NCBI GenBank assembly: GCA_030141605.1
Contig: JAQGDQ010000053.1
Coordinates: 622,001-686,000, forward strand
Direction of reading: 5' to 3'
Origin: Tubiluchus corallicola
Taxonomy: Eukaryota; Priapulida; Priapulimorpha; Priapulimorphida; Tubiluchidae
Length of the DNA: 64,000 nt
In this document: positions 10,441 through 24,400 of the stretch, piece after piece
How the letters are laid out: the number at the start of each line of letters is the position of its first letter
Position numbering within the stretch: the first letter of the stretch is position 1
Notes under the pieces: generated by a model
Databases searched by the model: none
Told to the model about the DNA's origin: nothing
What the model saw: the letters and a program-made list of their open reading frames with translations, nothing else
Position numbers and translations under genes: made by a program

Positions 10441-13400
10441 AGTTAGTGTGTACTGACCTTCGATCGAAGTACTTGCATATCTTTACTTCACTTTATAACA
10501 ACATTAAAAATATTGCTAAGTAAGTTCAATTTTATGAAAGTTCTCAAAATTTGCATTATTCTAGATTAGGTTTTGCCGAATTTTCTGTTTTTACGCCCAC
10601 TCGTGGATGATGGTAGCGCTTGGCGGTTTTTGGCCATTACACAGAACAAATCATGTATACAGGCAAATTTTTGTTTGTTGTTTTTGTAAATACTGTAGTA
10701 CATCAAAAACGAAAATGGCCGGAAATATGTATGACATGATTCCTAAAGAAGATTCTTACGTGAACTCGTTTTTGGAATCACAGAGTATTACTGGCAGTGG
10801 CATTTATTAACGGCAACCTGTGCAACACTAACGTAATCCATTCAGATCCCAGTGTCGTGTATGTATTACTGCGGCTGCTTAACAGTAATTGCACCATAGG
10901 AAAATTATTGCTGTATACTCTCTATACATAAATAATTTCAACATTGCCATGTTGCTCTAGCAGTCTCCATGGAATGCTTCTGATGCCTGCTGGTACTTTA
11001 TCATTACAAAGCTACTGCCTGCCTGTCTGAGACAGGCTAACTCCTGATTTTTCATGTCACGTATTTTTCTTTTTGGTCTAATTTGGTTGTGGTTTCAGTC
11101 CGTCACTAACTAATGTTCTTGAATTGTAATAAAGATTGCAAGTAATTAAAACAGTTTATTGGAGGAATTTCTCGTGATTATTTACAAGTAAGGCTTAAGC
11201 TCGGTATCCATACAAACAAACTTCATCTGCGATGTCGCGAGTCGACGTTGTATCGTAATAATATTTCCTTATTATTTGAAACTACAACTTGTGATTAATT
11301 TAGACGACATAAATCGTGGATGATTTGAGTATGAGTGACCATTAATTATGTTATTCCAAAATGCAGATATCTGACGTCCAAACACAGCAATTTTTACAAA
11401 AGTTACATCGGCATGGCAGCGATTATTGTTAATTTATCAAATTACAATGTTTTACGTTTACTTTAAAGAACACAATTGCAAAAAGAAAGCACAGGTTTTG
11501 GGTGAGAGACATTAAAAAGAATGTTGATCAAGGACAATTTTACACTCTGTTTCAAGAATTAGAAGCTTGGAGACAGAATGTACTTTTACGAGTAGGATTA
11601 TTAGGATCTTTTTTAAATTCTCGCCACACGCACCTCTAATTTACTGAATAAGCTTATTTTATATCTGCCTTTATATGGAACTCCGAGCTTTTGCTGCTTA
11701 CTGCGATCACTCATTTACTACATTAATCAAAATAGAGACAGACACAGCAGTTAATTAAAAGTGCAGCAGCTATAGCCCAAGTTGTGCAAAGAGAGACTAC
11801 ATGTACTTTCACAGTATTTTAGAGTATTTTGTTTCTACAGAGACCTTATGTAATTTCGTTCATTTTTAGATATCTAAACTATTTTTGTATTTTGTGCAAC
11901 AAACATTTTTACATCATTATGATATTGAGAAAATCAAAATCTATCCATTTTTCAGACTATCTATTGCAGCCATCTTTGAAATCAAAACGACCACCGTCCA
12001 TATCAAAATTTTATTCGTATCTCTGCTTCTAAGTTGGGTAGATGGATTTGATGACAAAACAAAAATAACTTAGAGCAATCAAAAATGCAGAGATATTAAT
12101 TACATTCAAGAAATGTGAAGTAAGATGTTTGATAGTAGCAGCTTGTTGTGTCAGACATTCTGTCAAGGCTGCAACAGGAAGGTTCATAAGATCACCAGGA
12201 TTGCTCATTTTCCTTAAAAGCATGAAATTTTCTAAAATGCCAGAACCCGTCAAGGTAATTAACTATGAGTGTGGAGTCAAACGAATGTCATTCAATATGG
12301 CTGCAATTTCCAAAATGGCCCACAAGATATCTGTTATCCGCAAATAACTTGTCCAGATTTCTCAAGACGTTAGTCTGTTTAATTGCGCCAATCGTTCTAC
12401 GATTTTTCAAATAATGAGAAGGAATGCAGCAAAGCTGTTTATGGCTATATGTCAACATGGGTAGATCTAACGTTGGGAAACTTTCCACGTGAGAAGAAGC
12501 CCCCTCCCACAATATTCTTTTAATTTTATTAAATGGCAACAAAATGATGGCAGTTTCACTCCCTAAATCAGCATCTGCCCAAAGTCATTGAATACTTAGT
12601 TTGTTTCTGATTTTTCTGGGAAAGGATTAACCAAGAAGATTAGCTGTTTCTATGCGTAGGTACTGCTCCTTAGCAAACAGCTAAACAATTTTGTACATAT
12701 CCCTGAACAAGGTGCATGAAGATTAGCTCTAAACTACCTGGCGTACAGAGTTTTGTGATCTAGGAGCCTAGAAAAATAGTTTTATTTCCAATAAAATGAC
12801 GTTTGCCAAGATTAAACTTAATTTTTGAGATTTAACCATGACAACTTTTCAAAAAGAGCTCAAATTTATCATCATCGTTTAAATCAACAAAACCGGGACC
12901 TAGAGCTCTTGGAGTAAACTGAACCACCGCATTGCGCTCTATGCGCAGGTCAGTAACACTTGCGTCACATCTTCAAAGAAGCTGTTGAGGCGTTTGATCT
13001 TCTGTTTCTAGCTTGCGGGTATTTTCATTTCATTTTGCACTTTTCCTCATTCAAAGCGCAAAGGTACTAATGGACTATTTAGAATTCACCTAGATCAATC
13101 GTAACCTTCAGCCTTTTCTACACTATATCGTTTCACAGTCAGTCAATCAGTGTTCTTATGATGTTTCAGAACTGTTATCTCCAGCTTTGGTCTTCCTGGT
13201 TCTGCTCATATCCCATGCAACAAGCTTACTATAAGAACTAATCTAGGAGCTTGCGGTAAACTGTCTAGCTTTCATTACGAATCCGCTTCTTTTTGAAACT
13301 CTTACTGAGCTTCGGATTTCCGTCTAAGGTTATTAGTTTTCATATATTTGCCTTTTCGTGTCTTTAAACAGTAATATAGTACTTACGGGAAATTCTTTTA

Positions 13401-16400
13401 TGATCCTTACTTTCAGTACGATCTTGCAATTTTTCACTGTAATGCTTTGAAAGGAGCAGTTAGTCGCTGCAGCCTCAGTTTCGCTATTTCGTGTATTTTC
13501 AGTATATATTTATTTGCATTCTATAATAAAACTAAATTCTATGTTTACTGAGAATAACTTCATTGGTCGAACGTGTTAAAATAGGCCTTAGCACTTAATA
13601 ATTAATCGACATTAAACAAATAATTGAATTACGTTAACTAAAAAGTGGTAAATTTATGTTCAAATTCTTATCCTACCTTCCATCACAAATTAAAAGATCT
13701 ACAGCGTTCTGCATGACACATGCAATTTTCAAACTTTTGTCGCCTTACATTTTAGATTCGATAAACAATTTTGGTAAACAATGATAAGAAGTGTGGATTA
13801 CAAAGGGCGGCCACAGTTAGTAACGTGAAAAAGAAACCAGATCTTTGATACTGACTGACTTGCCTCATTTTCCTCTTCAACGAAAAACCTAATAACGGGC
13901 TACGGCAGCAGTTTAGTAATAAACTAAAAGATGTGTTAGTTGAATTACATCGTCAAGACAGACAAGAGTAAAACACAGCTATATTATATTAGCAAATATA
14001 CAATAGTTTGGCTTAAATTATGATTCATAATAAGTCTATGCAAAAAAGAAAGACTTTGTTATTATTGCCTATATATATTTTACTTTGCTAAAATTGAATG
14101 AATTTTTCTAGCAATAGTTGTCTGAATGTCGAAGAATGATGAAAGTGGAATAAGCAAAACTATTAGCGCAATGTGTATGTCAAAGGACCACCGGACGAAG
14201 ACTTGCCTGAAAATACTCACCAGTCAAAAGACCCATCAAATAAAAATTAGCAGAACAGGCAAATGTCAACAGAAAAATCCTGTGAGACACATTGTGTTTT
14301 GTGTTGAGATATTTATATCAGTAATTTGTAGATGTTAAACTGTGAAGTCCTGCATTATTTATGTTTCAGTATTCTTCTACTGTGTCAAAAGTACACTTTG
14401 CCAAAATACTTTGTTTTTGCATCGAATAAATCGATGGTAATTTAAAAAATAAAATTTAATTTGAAAAAAAACTTAATTTAAAACTAAAATAAACTTAATT
14501 TAAAAAAATTAAGTTCAACATTTTGAGGTTTAATAGAGCAATTTGGAAATAGTATCTTGATGAGAATGATGTGATCTGTGACAACCAAGTCTCGTCTTTA
14601 ACTGCCTTTCTTCGCTAATTAACTTTAGACAAAAAGCAATAGCCTCTGGACTTTTTGTTGGGAGCCAAGGTTAGTTACCGCAACAACAAAGAAATCACAT
14701 ATTTGGGATAGTACACAGTAAAGTTTGTTTTTATAAGGATAGTGCACCTGTATGAAGTTTTGATTGCAATGATGCAGGACCATTATTTCGGGAACCTATC
14801 ACTGATAAGCAACGGATTAAGATGATACAGAGGAAATAACATGTTTCATACCTTCCTTGCAACAAATGGGCAAATATTAAAACATTTCCCAATGACCTGA
14901 GAGTATCCTCAAGCCTACTTAATAAAAATGATTTCTCGTTTACGCTTTTTAAAGCATCTAATTAGCTTTTTATCTGTAGTCTTGTGTATCTGTTAGTCTT
15001 TTATCCATAAGTCCTGTGCACAGCTGAGTATTTTAACTTTTCTTACATAGCTATGTACTTTTTGATGTACGATGTTAAAAAACCAAGAAAATAATAAAGA
15101 ACAATTATAATTGAAGAAAATAATAAATAAAATAATTCATTTCTTCGGATTCAAGTGTTTTTATTTGTTGTACTGATCAGAAATTTTGTACCTTGGTATA
15201 CTAGTAATGGCTTTTTAAATTTGGATAATTTTGAAAATGTATAAATATGTAGTTTGGATCAATGAAATAGTCCAAAACACACTTTATTGTTAATTACACG
15301 GTAGGAAAACTCCAGTCTCCAGATCCCTACTTCTATATCTTGTCTTCAAAAATCATAAAGGTACTCACACTTTTACTTATTACGTACGCGAATTACTTAT
15401 TACTTTATGCATAGCTCACGATTAGCAACCGATTCAAAAAGGAAAAATAAAAGAGATCAAATTTTAATTTTAGAGTATTTTTAATGTAGAAGTGAATTCT
15501 AATGGCGAGACATTCACACTCAAGCAATATTTTCGTAGCGTGAAAGCCGAAAACGTCCAAAAATATTAAATTTTAATGAATCATAAATAATACGTTGGCA
15601 TAACACATCCCTGACTAAGTTGCTTTGTACTAAGTTCCTGAACCCCTGACGGACGAAGCCTCATAATATACGTACCTAGATATACTTACAACTCGCTTCC
15701 AGTTGTAAAATTAACCGGACTTTTCAGGCATAAATCATTTAAACAGAAAATTTTACAAGAAAGAAGCATAAGTGAAACGACTTCTTGTTTTAGTAATAAA
15801 AATATTTCACATCGCGACATATTGCTAACTTGTATGTATACATTAAGCAAAACGTTCAAATCGCGGTCTACTTTAATTAACGGATCCCCGTCATTAATTT
15901 CTAGTTACAAATTTGTAGCAGCACTGAGACCAGGTAATGCAATTGCAAATAAAAACAAGTACAAAACCACAAAGCTGATTAAATCTAGGTCTACATAGCC
16001 TTTAGAGATGTGGAAAAGTAATAAGCGTTTTAGTTAAAAACTGAATCAAGTAATTGATGCATACACTTACAAATCTTGAATCAGTGCAATTTTAGGTCCA
16101 ATCCGAATGCCGAGTAACGTTCTCCTGTACAGCAAGTCAACGCACTAATAGTTAGCTCTAATTAATTCAACTAGGGTTGGTACTTGCAATGAAGACTAAT
16201 TATTTTAGAGAAGTCATCTTCCTGTACCACCTGCGATGCTTCCATGCTGAGAACAGCTGCTTACCGGTTGCAGCTACACTGAATGTGTCGTCCGTAGGTG
16301 GCAGCAGTAGCTGATTTAGTGTTTTTATATTTTAATGTATTAATGTACTTGGCTTATACGTTTTTACGTAATTGCCTTGTAAATAAAGCGCTTTCTATTT

Positions 16401-16640
16401 GCGATGTTCGTAAATCTCCACGAGGTGCAATTACACTCTTACTGTTTCATATTAAAAAATCAAAACGACTGTTCTTTTTTCAATACAAATCAAATGGTTA
16501 CTGTAACAATATTAGGTATCTTGAATCGAAAATCACATATCCTAAGCTCGCCTTGTATAGGTCTAGGTGCGACAAATTACAAATTACAGTGCCTATTTTA
16601 CATAATCTAATCTGCAAAAAAGTGAATAAGTATTTTAAAT
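10441..16640. other. Intergenic, no supported gene
   Basis: About 6 kb of AT-rich DNA with short ORFs only. A low-complexity block at about 14440-14515 repeats CTTAATTTAAA-like words. The 172-codon ORF at 16298-16816 runs through a GAT/GAC microsatellite and has no recognisable domain. Confidence 0.45.
14440..14515. repeat. AT low-complexity repeat
   Basis: Repeated ACTTAATTTAAAA-like words in three imperfect copies, rich in A runs; intergenic. Confidence 0.6.
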
Positions 16641-16647
16641 ACATAAC

Positions 16648-16686
16648 GATGATGATGATGATGATGACGATGACGACGACGACGAT
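16648..16686. repeat. (GAT)n/(GAC)n microsatellite
   Basis: A run of GAT triplets passing into GAC triplets. It creates artificial poly-Met and poly-Thr stretches in the overlapping ORF. Confidence 0.9.
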
Positions 16687-16799
16687 AAGTATAGCAAATA
16701 ATGCTTCCTGCGCTTATTATTACGATAATAGTAATCTTAGGAAAAAATTTAACGCATATCTACACACCTTTGCGAGGGAATGGCGCCAGACTGTAAATA

Positions 16800-17950
16800 A
16801 CAAATGTAATAGTTGAAAGATGAAGAAGGTAACGTTAACGAAATACTAAAAGAAATCAAAGAACTATCGCGAAACTATTATATGGAACTACAGCAGGGAA
16901 TCAGTTAGAGTAAAAGAATGGAATGCAAAAGAAATGACTGACAGAATGATAAAGCAGATTGAGATATTACTCATATTAGCAATAAATTGTTGTAAATTGC
17001 GAAACAGGACATAAAAGAAGTCACACGCGAAATAAAGAATCTAAAAATAAAAATAGCTCAAGACACGCAAGGAATAGCGCATTGTGCTGCAGAAAATAAG
17101 GTTGGACAGTTAGCGGCAGTAACCATTTCAAAATTGAATGATACAGTATTAGTACAAATTATAATTGGTAAAGCTGAAACTTGGACTAATATGACAAGAA
17201 CAGAAATACAAGAAATGGAGAAAAATACAAGAGAATGCATCAAATAAAGTAACGAGTAAAACCCAAAGTGCATGTTATTGAAGATTAGAACATGGCTATG
17301 GAAAAAAATGATGGTATTTTACTCCATGACACTTTGATGAAAATTGCTTAGCAAAACAAACATTAGCTGAAAAGATCGTAAGAGTTTCCTAACTCATAAA
17401 TGCTGGCCTGATAATTTTGATGAATTTAAAATCGGGTAAGACAGTGAAATAAAAGCAGAAAAAGAGTTATGAAACTAAAGCGATAAACATGGGGAAAAGA
17501 TGTAAGGAATGCTAGAGAACAAAGGTTACTAAATCGTACAAGTAAAAAATAGCAAATAAAATTAATAAAAGAGCTAAGGTTTTTAAAATTAAACAGAGCT
17601 GCGAAGAAAATACATCCCAAACTGCAATAATTATAAGACACGTTAGTGCAATAATGAAAGTGCAATTCAATGTGATAACCTGAAGACAAACTATAGGAAT
17701 AAGTATAGAGATACCCACCGTAGTACACTGTGCAGAGCAAAATACAACAGAGCATCTTTTTTGTGTTACAAGCTAGTTAGCAAAAGAAAAGTGCAATGTG
17801 GAAGATATCCAAGCACTTTCCAGTACAAAGTATTTAATGTCAAAACGTTGAAGAAGTAAGTCAAGAAGAAGAAAGATATTAGAATTATAAAATTGGAAAA
17901 TTTGAAAACGCAGAAGTAGAGAAAAATCCAAAACAGAATTAGAAATTAGT
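16800..17950 (+). pseudogene. Purine-rich decayed ORF region, possible retroelement ORF1 remnant
   Basis: The + strand is strongly A/G-biased over about 1.1 kb. Short open blocks read as charged, coiled-coil-like peptide: about 16827-16908 (ILKEIKELSRNYYMEL) and 16996-17247 (KEVTREIKNLKIKIAQD, then EIQEMEKNTREC). Both are interrupted by stops and neither begins with a good start. Lys/Glu-rich coiled coils of this kind occur in LINE ORF1 proteins, but no RT, zinc knuckle or integrase motif is present. It ends about 0.4 kb before the SCAF start codon. The assignment is tentative. Confidence 0.35.
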
Positions 17951-18099
17951 GATGTGTGGCCTTAAGATGCCTATTAGAGCAAGGCAGTCTCGTTGAACAG
18001 CAATGAAATGTACTGTACACTACTAAAGCATCTAGAATACTAATCCATTGTTTAATTACCCAGGAGTAGTAATGTGTTAGTTCGGTTATTCTGCCTGTT

Positions 18100-18378
18100 C
18101 TTGACTGAGCAAACTTAGCAGCAGCAGTCTATTGCCTCATTAAGCAGCACTAGGCAATAAAGCTCAGCGAGTGAGCTCGCGGTGAGATTTTGAGTCAAGA
18201 TTCTCACGATGAAATTTTGCGGCTTCTGCGCAGATGCCTTTTTTGCACCTCCGCCATTATGTTATGCGTCGCGTTTTCAAGCTTTTTGCTTAATTTAACG
18301 ATTAGGTTTTCAACCTAATGTTTTTAAAATAATCTTTTTACATAAAATAGAAATTGTGTGTAAAGGTCTGCCATTTTC
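18100..18378 (+). promoter_or_regulatory. Putative promoter / 5' UTR of the SCAF gene
   Basis: This block immediately upstream of the first SCAF codon is richer in CpG and GC (GAGCTCGCGG at about 18173, CTCCGCCATTATG at about 18249) than the DNA before it. No TATA box is clear. The GCCAT word resembles the YY1 core common at housekeeping starts. The transcription start cannot be placed from the sequence. Confidence 0.35.
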
Positions 18379-18408
18379 ATGGAGAACGTAAAGGCATTCA
18401 ACAACGAG
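18379..18408 (+). CDS. SCAF4/SCAF8: SCAF exon 1 (residues 1-10)
   Basis: A 30-nt initial coding exon, MENVKAFNNE, with donor GTAACT. It aligns with the start of vertebrate SCAF8 (MEAVKTFNSE) and ends in phase 0, as exon 2 requires. It is too short for ORF finding. Confidence 0.88.
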
Positions 18409-21400
18409 GTAACTATCAGTTTTGAAAACTAAAACAAAGTACTGTCTGAAAATTCTGTCCCAGACACGTTCTCGTGATTGCTATAGATACATTATACTGG
18501 TATAATGGCAAATCTTGGCGGGAGAAAAGCCTCCGTAAAACTTTTAAGATACTTCTGGCTTCAGCTCTCAGGTCTAACGGTAGACCACTGTACATACCTT
18601 TTATATTTGCGGATAACAGCCTTTCCTAATAAAATTTTATAAAAAAACTTGTTCAACTTTTGGCTGGGTAGCGTTCACAACTTTACTTGGCACGTGGAAT
18701 GCTATTACCTAATACCTAATGTCCTAATACCAACATATTCATGTATATAGTACAGTAAATCATTTATTTTTTTGTGTTGTGCTACCTCCACAAATAACAG
18801 GGCTTAAATAGAAGTGTGTGTGATATAACACTGAGGTTTTTTACGCATCTTGTCTATCCATATCTGTGAAAACAAATTGGGAACTACCATATAAGAAGAG
18901 CGTAGCTGCAAGGTAACAAACTTAGAAGTGCGTCGAAAGCATAATTTATGTTTGGGCTAAATCGAACTAAAAATCGGTTTTCAAACCCAAATATTTGGCA
19001 TTTCAGAATCCAATGTCAATTTATGCAAGTGTGCCATTAGTGTCAGCTTGCATAGTCACTGGTAGTGGTGTCCAATTAATCAAAATATAAGTTGTAGTTC
19101 TTAATTTCTGTGAGGACTAACTGGAACTAATCTGTTAACTGTAAACAAACGTTTTTTATTTTTTCATGAGCATTAGCGAAATTCCCAAAAGTAATGTTAA
19201 ATGTTTAAAGACTTGCAGTGTTTCTCTGCAGAAAGAAAAAGGAAGAAAAAGTTCCAGGTTATCATATTTAATGTTGCAAGACAAATTATACTGTAAAGTT
19301 GACAGCAAAAAGAAAAGGGAAGGAAGAGTTCCATGTTTTCAAAACACTACGGAACTTCAGAAGCACAGATGCAGCTAGAATTTTAAAATTTTGTTGAAAA
19401 TGATACAAAAAGCTAAACTATAGTCTGTTTCTATAGTTTCTGTGGCTGTGATAAAACATTTTATCTATATCGTAGTTTTACATTTAAAATGTACGAAAAC
19501 ATGCAAAGTTATTCAATTCATTGCACCATTGCCTAGATGAGTTGCCTTTTTTGAACATTACTGTGTGCGATACCACGTATCTCAGGTGTATCGATCTTGA
19601 ATAGTGCATTCCATTTTTTTCCTGCTTAGTTATTTCACAATTACAAAAGGTTAGCTCTCATCTGTCTTAGAAGAGGTGTCTGTTTTTATCTTTTTGACAT
19701 TGTGGAAACAGTGCTATAATGCCAGAGGAAGGAATCCTAGAGATTTCAATATTTAGGGACTAATCTTGAATTTTGGTGATGAAATGAGAAAACGATACTG
19801 AAAAACGGAAAATGAGAATGAGAAAAAAGAGAAAGTTAGCAGAGAGGTAAATCTACGCATTATGGATGTCACGAAGCTCCGACAGAACCGGAACTTCGAT
19901 TTGATCCAATCTGCTGAACTTTTGTGTTACTTTAGATTCAATCTGATTCGGCACAGACCTTTAAGAAAATAAATCTGGTTTAGCTTTGGCTGCAGAGACG
20001 ATTCAGTAGGATTTTATTATAAAAGTGCTGTATGCTCATTTGCCTTTAAATTTTTCGGCAAAATCCTGAAGTCACTGCCTTTTTTGATAATGTTGCCCTA
20101 ATTGAAATATGCCAGTGTTGCCCACATTCAGTTTCAGCGTGTATTCAACTGATGAAATCCTACGTGAAAGCACTCGACACATTATGATTTTAACAGGTAG
20201 TTTCAATGTGGCTTAGATGATAGTGGTTATTTGCCATCCATGTTACACGGACTAGAGTGTAGGTGAAAGCACCCCAAGGAATTTGTTGACTAACAGATCA
20301 TGTTATGTTGGTAGTCACTGGCAGAAAAAAATCTGTTACAAAATAATAAATCGTCTATATTAGTCTTTATTATTGCAGAATTACACTCATATCTCGGTTT
20401 GCAGGTAGACATCAGTCCGAACTTGCCGATTGTCTGTATTTACTGATACTAAGCTAATATAATAGGCGCTTTGTATTAGAGATTCAGATTCAGTAAATAA
20501 GATTCGTGGCATCTCTACTACATGTTGCTTGAACCTGTTTTCGGGCCTTACTTCTTTACTTGTTAGAACCAAAATGGCAGTTAAGTGACAGAACTGATTA
20601 AAAGTTGCTTTAAAATTAACAAACCTAGGGAACTTGGACTTACTTATGCCTTTAATACTCATTAACCAGATTAACACATGTGTCACAATTTTGTTTAGCA
20701 GAAAATGTGTAGCTAACTTTTTAGCTTATTTCTAACATTGGATACTAATAATGGTGCCTAACACTTCTTGCAGTTGTGTAACTGTTATTGAAAAAAGTTC
20801 TTTTTTGTTTTAGTTGTCCTCAATATGTGAGGTCAAGCCGCCAATTTCAAAGGCAAAAATGATGGTTGTCACCAAGGCAGCTATACGAGCCATCAAAATG
20901 TACAAGCATGTAGTGCAGAGCGTGGAAAAATTTATAATGAAGGTTGGGATTTTTCCTAGTAAATAAAGTTTATGCATTCACATTTCTACCTGACTAATTT
21001 GTTTTTCCAATCGATGTTTAATTTATACTATTTATGCATTGAAAGAAAAATTATCGTTAAAATATTGGTCATGTTTATAAAGTATGGTTAATAACAGGGA
21101 TGAGAATTTTACGCGGAATTCCAAGTTTTTGGAAGACCAGTAATGCCATTTTTGTAAATCGCGTAAATTCGTTGAGAAAATTTTTCGGGCATGAACCTCG
21201 TTTTCGTCTAAATCGTAAGCGAAACTTTCAGTAGCATTTTTCGAGGTGTTATCCAGCTTACCTTTTATCTCCTAGATGTTAAAAATTGCTGAAAAATTTT
21301 GGCTAAAATAGTTCGAATAAACCGTAAATATCGTTTATTTGATAATCTGTACGATTTGTAGCATGCCTTTTACGGCAATGCGGCATATCTTCATTGCTGA

Positions 21401-24400
21401 CAAATGTGAAGCTTTGAGGCCAGAGACAAACAACCGAAATACCAAAGCGTAATTTGAATAAAACAAAGTTTAATTTTATAGTTTATGAAATATAGGCAAC
21501 AAATATACAAAATAAAATTTGTTCATTTTTTCAAGCTTCATGATCATATGTATCATATATCCTTGATAGTTGGGTATTTTAAATTATGCATGAAACAAGG
21601 TAATTGATATTTTAAGTCCACTCTATGGTTACAAAATTGCAATTTGTTGGTGGCTTGTCATTCTCATCCCTGGTTAATAGTTAAAGTATGGTAAATATTA
21701 ACTCAGTGATTCAAGACTGTTAATAATTCTCTCAGTGGAAAAACTGCACACTAAAAATACAATATTGCATTAATTATGCAATAAAGTTTAGCCCTTTAAC
21801 AAGTTTGTAAAGATAGCATCAATGCGATGACGATAATGCTGCCAAGACTTCCTCCTACTGACGTGAAAACATTTACATTGCTTTCTTAGATGAGCTAACC
21901 GTGACTAATTTATATTTTTTGTAGTGTCGACCTGAATATAAACTGCCTGGGGTTTACGTTGTGGATTCAATTGTCAGACAGTCTCGTCATCAGTTTGGCA
22001 TAGAGAAAGATGTTTTTGCTCCTCGCTTCATGAAAAATATGCACCATGTATTTAAGTTTTTGTTCCAGTGCCCCGAGGAAGACCGAGTACGTACTTTTAG
22101 GTCTTAACCTTTTAGTGACACTCTGGAACTAGATGAAAAATAGTGCTGTTATTGATGCTGTTAGTAATAGGTTTACGACATATTTGTTTAACTGTACATG
22201 GAGGTGCAGAAAATGCAATGTTTATTCACGTGATGTTAAGAAGTACTTTTTGTTTCATTTTCGAGTTTTTAGTCCATTGAGAGTATTGGTTTTGTTTTGA
22301 TAATTGTACTCACACTACAGCTGATGTTATTACTTGTGGTTGGTTAACCGTTTAACCATTCCTGATGACGTCATACATATAACAAAATATTGAATACATA
22401 TGATGAACTAATGTGAAAATATTGCCTAACTGTAGCCTAACCCATTATATAATCAGAGAAATTCACTCAACCTAGTATTTCTTCAGTTCGTAAATAAATT
22501 ATGAACCCCTTTGAATGTTTGAAGAAGTTTTTGAACAAAATTCAAGTTTATAAAGAAATACCTGTGCCTGCCTTCAATTACCCCTTCCAAATCATGCCAT
22601 GTTTACTCACACATCATAGAATCACATGTGCAAACTTTTCGGCTGTTATGTTGTCAATACACACCTACTGCGTGGCGGATAAGTAATTGTATCCGACTGC
22701 ATCATTAGAAGTTAATGTAACAGAGTTTTCCACAAGCAAAAATTAATCTCTTTGTAGAATTTTGTGTGAAAAATGTCGAAATACTAACCGCATACATTTT
22801 AGTTAAATATGTTTGTATTTCGTCTGTTTTCTTTCATATTTTTATTTTTCTAAAATTAATAGTTCATTCATTCCTTCTGTGAGAAGTGGTGAGGTTCAAA
22901 TGTAGCATGTGCCAGCAAGAATATCAAACATCCATCCCGGTGTCATACGCGAATGAAAAACTGCAATTTACCTTTTAGATGCTTCTTAGGCAACAAGACT
23001 AATTGAAACAGTGTTGCAAATAGTACAATTTTATGTAAGCACGTGACATTGCTAACTGCATGTGCAAAAACTCAGAAAACATACAAGGTTTCATTAATAC
23101 GGATATATAGAAAACTTGGCTAGGTAATGGTTAAACGGTTACACCAGTTAGCGGTCGGTTAAACATTTAAATGGTTGACTATCTAAGGCTTAACTCAATC
23201 ATTGCTAACTGTGTGTGCCAACTCAGAAAACATACAAGGTTTCATTAATACGGATAAATATAAAACATGGCTAAATGATTAGAATAAATTTAGGAAAACA
23301 ATTTCTAAAATTTGCATTAGTTTATGTAAACACAGTTCTCGCATTTTAACTATTGAGTCAATGAGAAACTTAAATCATTATCATTAAGTAGTGGTTTTAT
23401 GTATCAGAGTATAGTGAACCACTACACAGTTCTGAACCACTAGAGAGTACTTATTTATTTACTAATGTATTTTGCAGAGCAAAGTTGTAAGAGTGTTGAA
23501 CTTATGGCAGAAGAATAACGTTTTTCCTCCAGAAGCTATCCAGCCATTATTGGACATGGCTGATCCTAGTAATGAGCGTATGTTTGTCAACATTAGTTAG
23601 TTTGATTTTCTGCACTTTGATAATTAGTGAAAACTAACAGCACTGGTTCATTGTGAATTTAATTCTAATCACTATTTTCCATAATTTACTACAGTGTTTT
23701 CTTAATTTCAACTACGTGGACTTTATTAAAACAGCAATTTGCATGCTGTTTATAGTTAGAAAATGTTATGAATTAAGACAGCTATTTGCCTGCTGTTTAT
23801 AGTTAGAAAATGTTATGAATTAAGACAGCAATTTGCATTCTGTTTATAGTATGAAAATGTTATGAGTAGAGAATTATTTTTCTGCATAGTACATCTCTGA
23901 TATAATTATCTTTCTGAATTGTTTTGTTTAACAGCAGCAGAAATAGCCATTGATACAATTCTACAGGAAAGTCCAAAGAAGCCTCCAAATCGGGTTCCTG
24001 TTGTAGATCCTGAACCTGGATGGATGAGGTCTCCAGAAATTGCGGCTAAAGTATAATCATTTATTGAAAAACCTGCTTTACTTTGTTCAGAGTTTTGACT
24101 GAATCATGAATATAAAAGTAATTGCGAGCAAATAGGTTGATTTTCATTAATAAATTTAGCTTTTTTGAATGTTAGTGCATTTTGCTTAATGTAGTTTTTG
24201 TATATTATACATATGTTTTCCTGCCGCTTATTTTTTTTTACTTTTAATTTTTAAACTCTGTTTCTTAGACATGCATTGTGTTAATGTGCATCTTTTACTG
24301 TGTTTTTGACTAATGCAGTAATTAGCATAATTTATCTGTTATGTTTATAATGTAGCCTTCAGAAGCAAGCATGGAGCCTGTTGTACAGCCTGATCCACAA

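Noticed and set aside
10607-10810. 67-codon ORF with Cys-rich stretch
   Set aside because: Cys spacing does not match any finger family I know, and there is no surrounding gene structure.
16298-16816. 172-codon ORF upstream of SCAF
   Set aside because: Runs through a GAT/GAC microsatellite and AT-rich DNA, with no motif and no conserved appearance.
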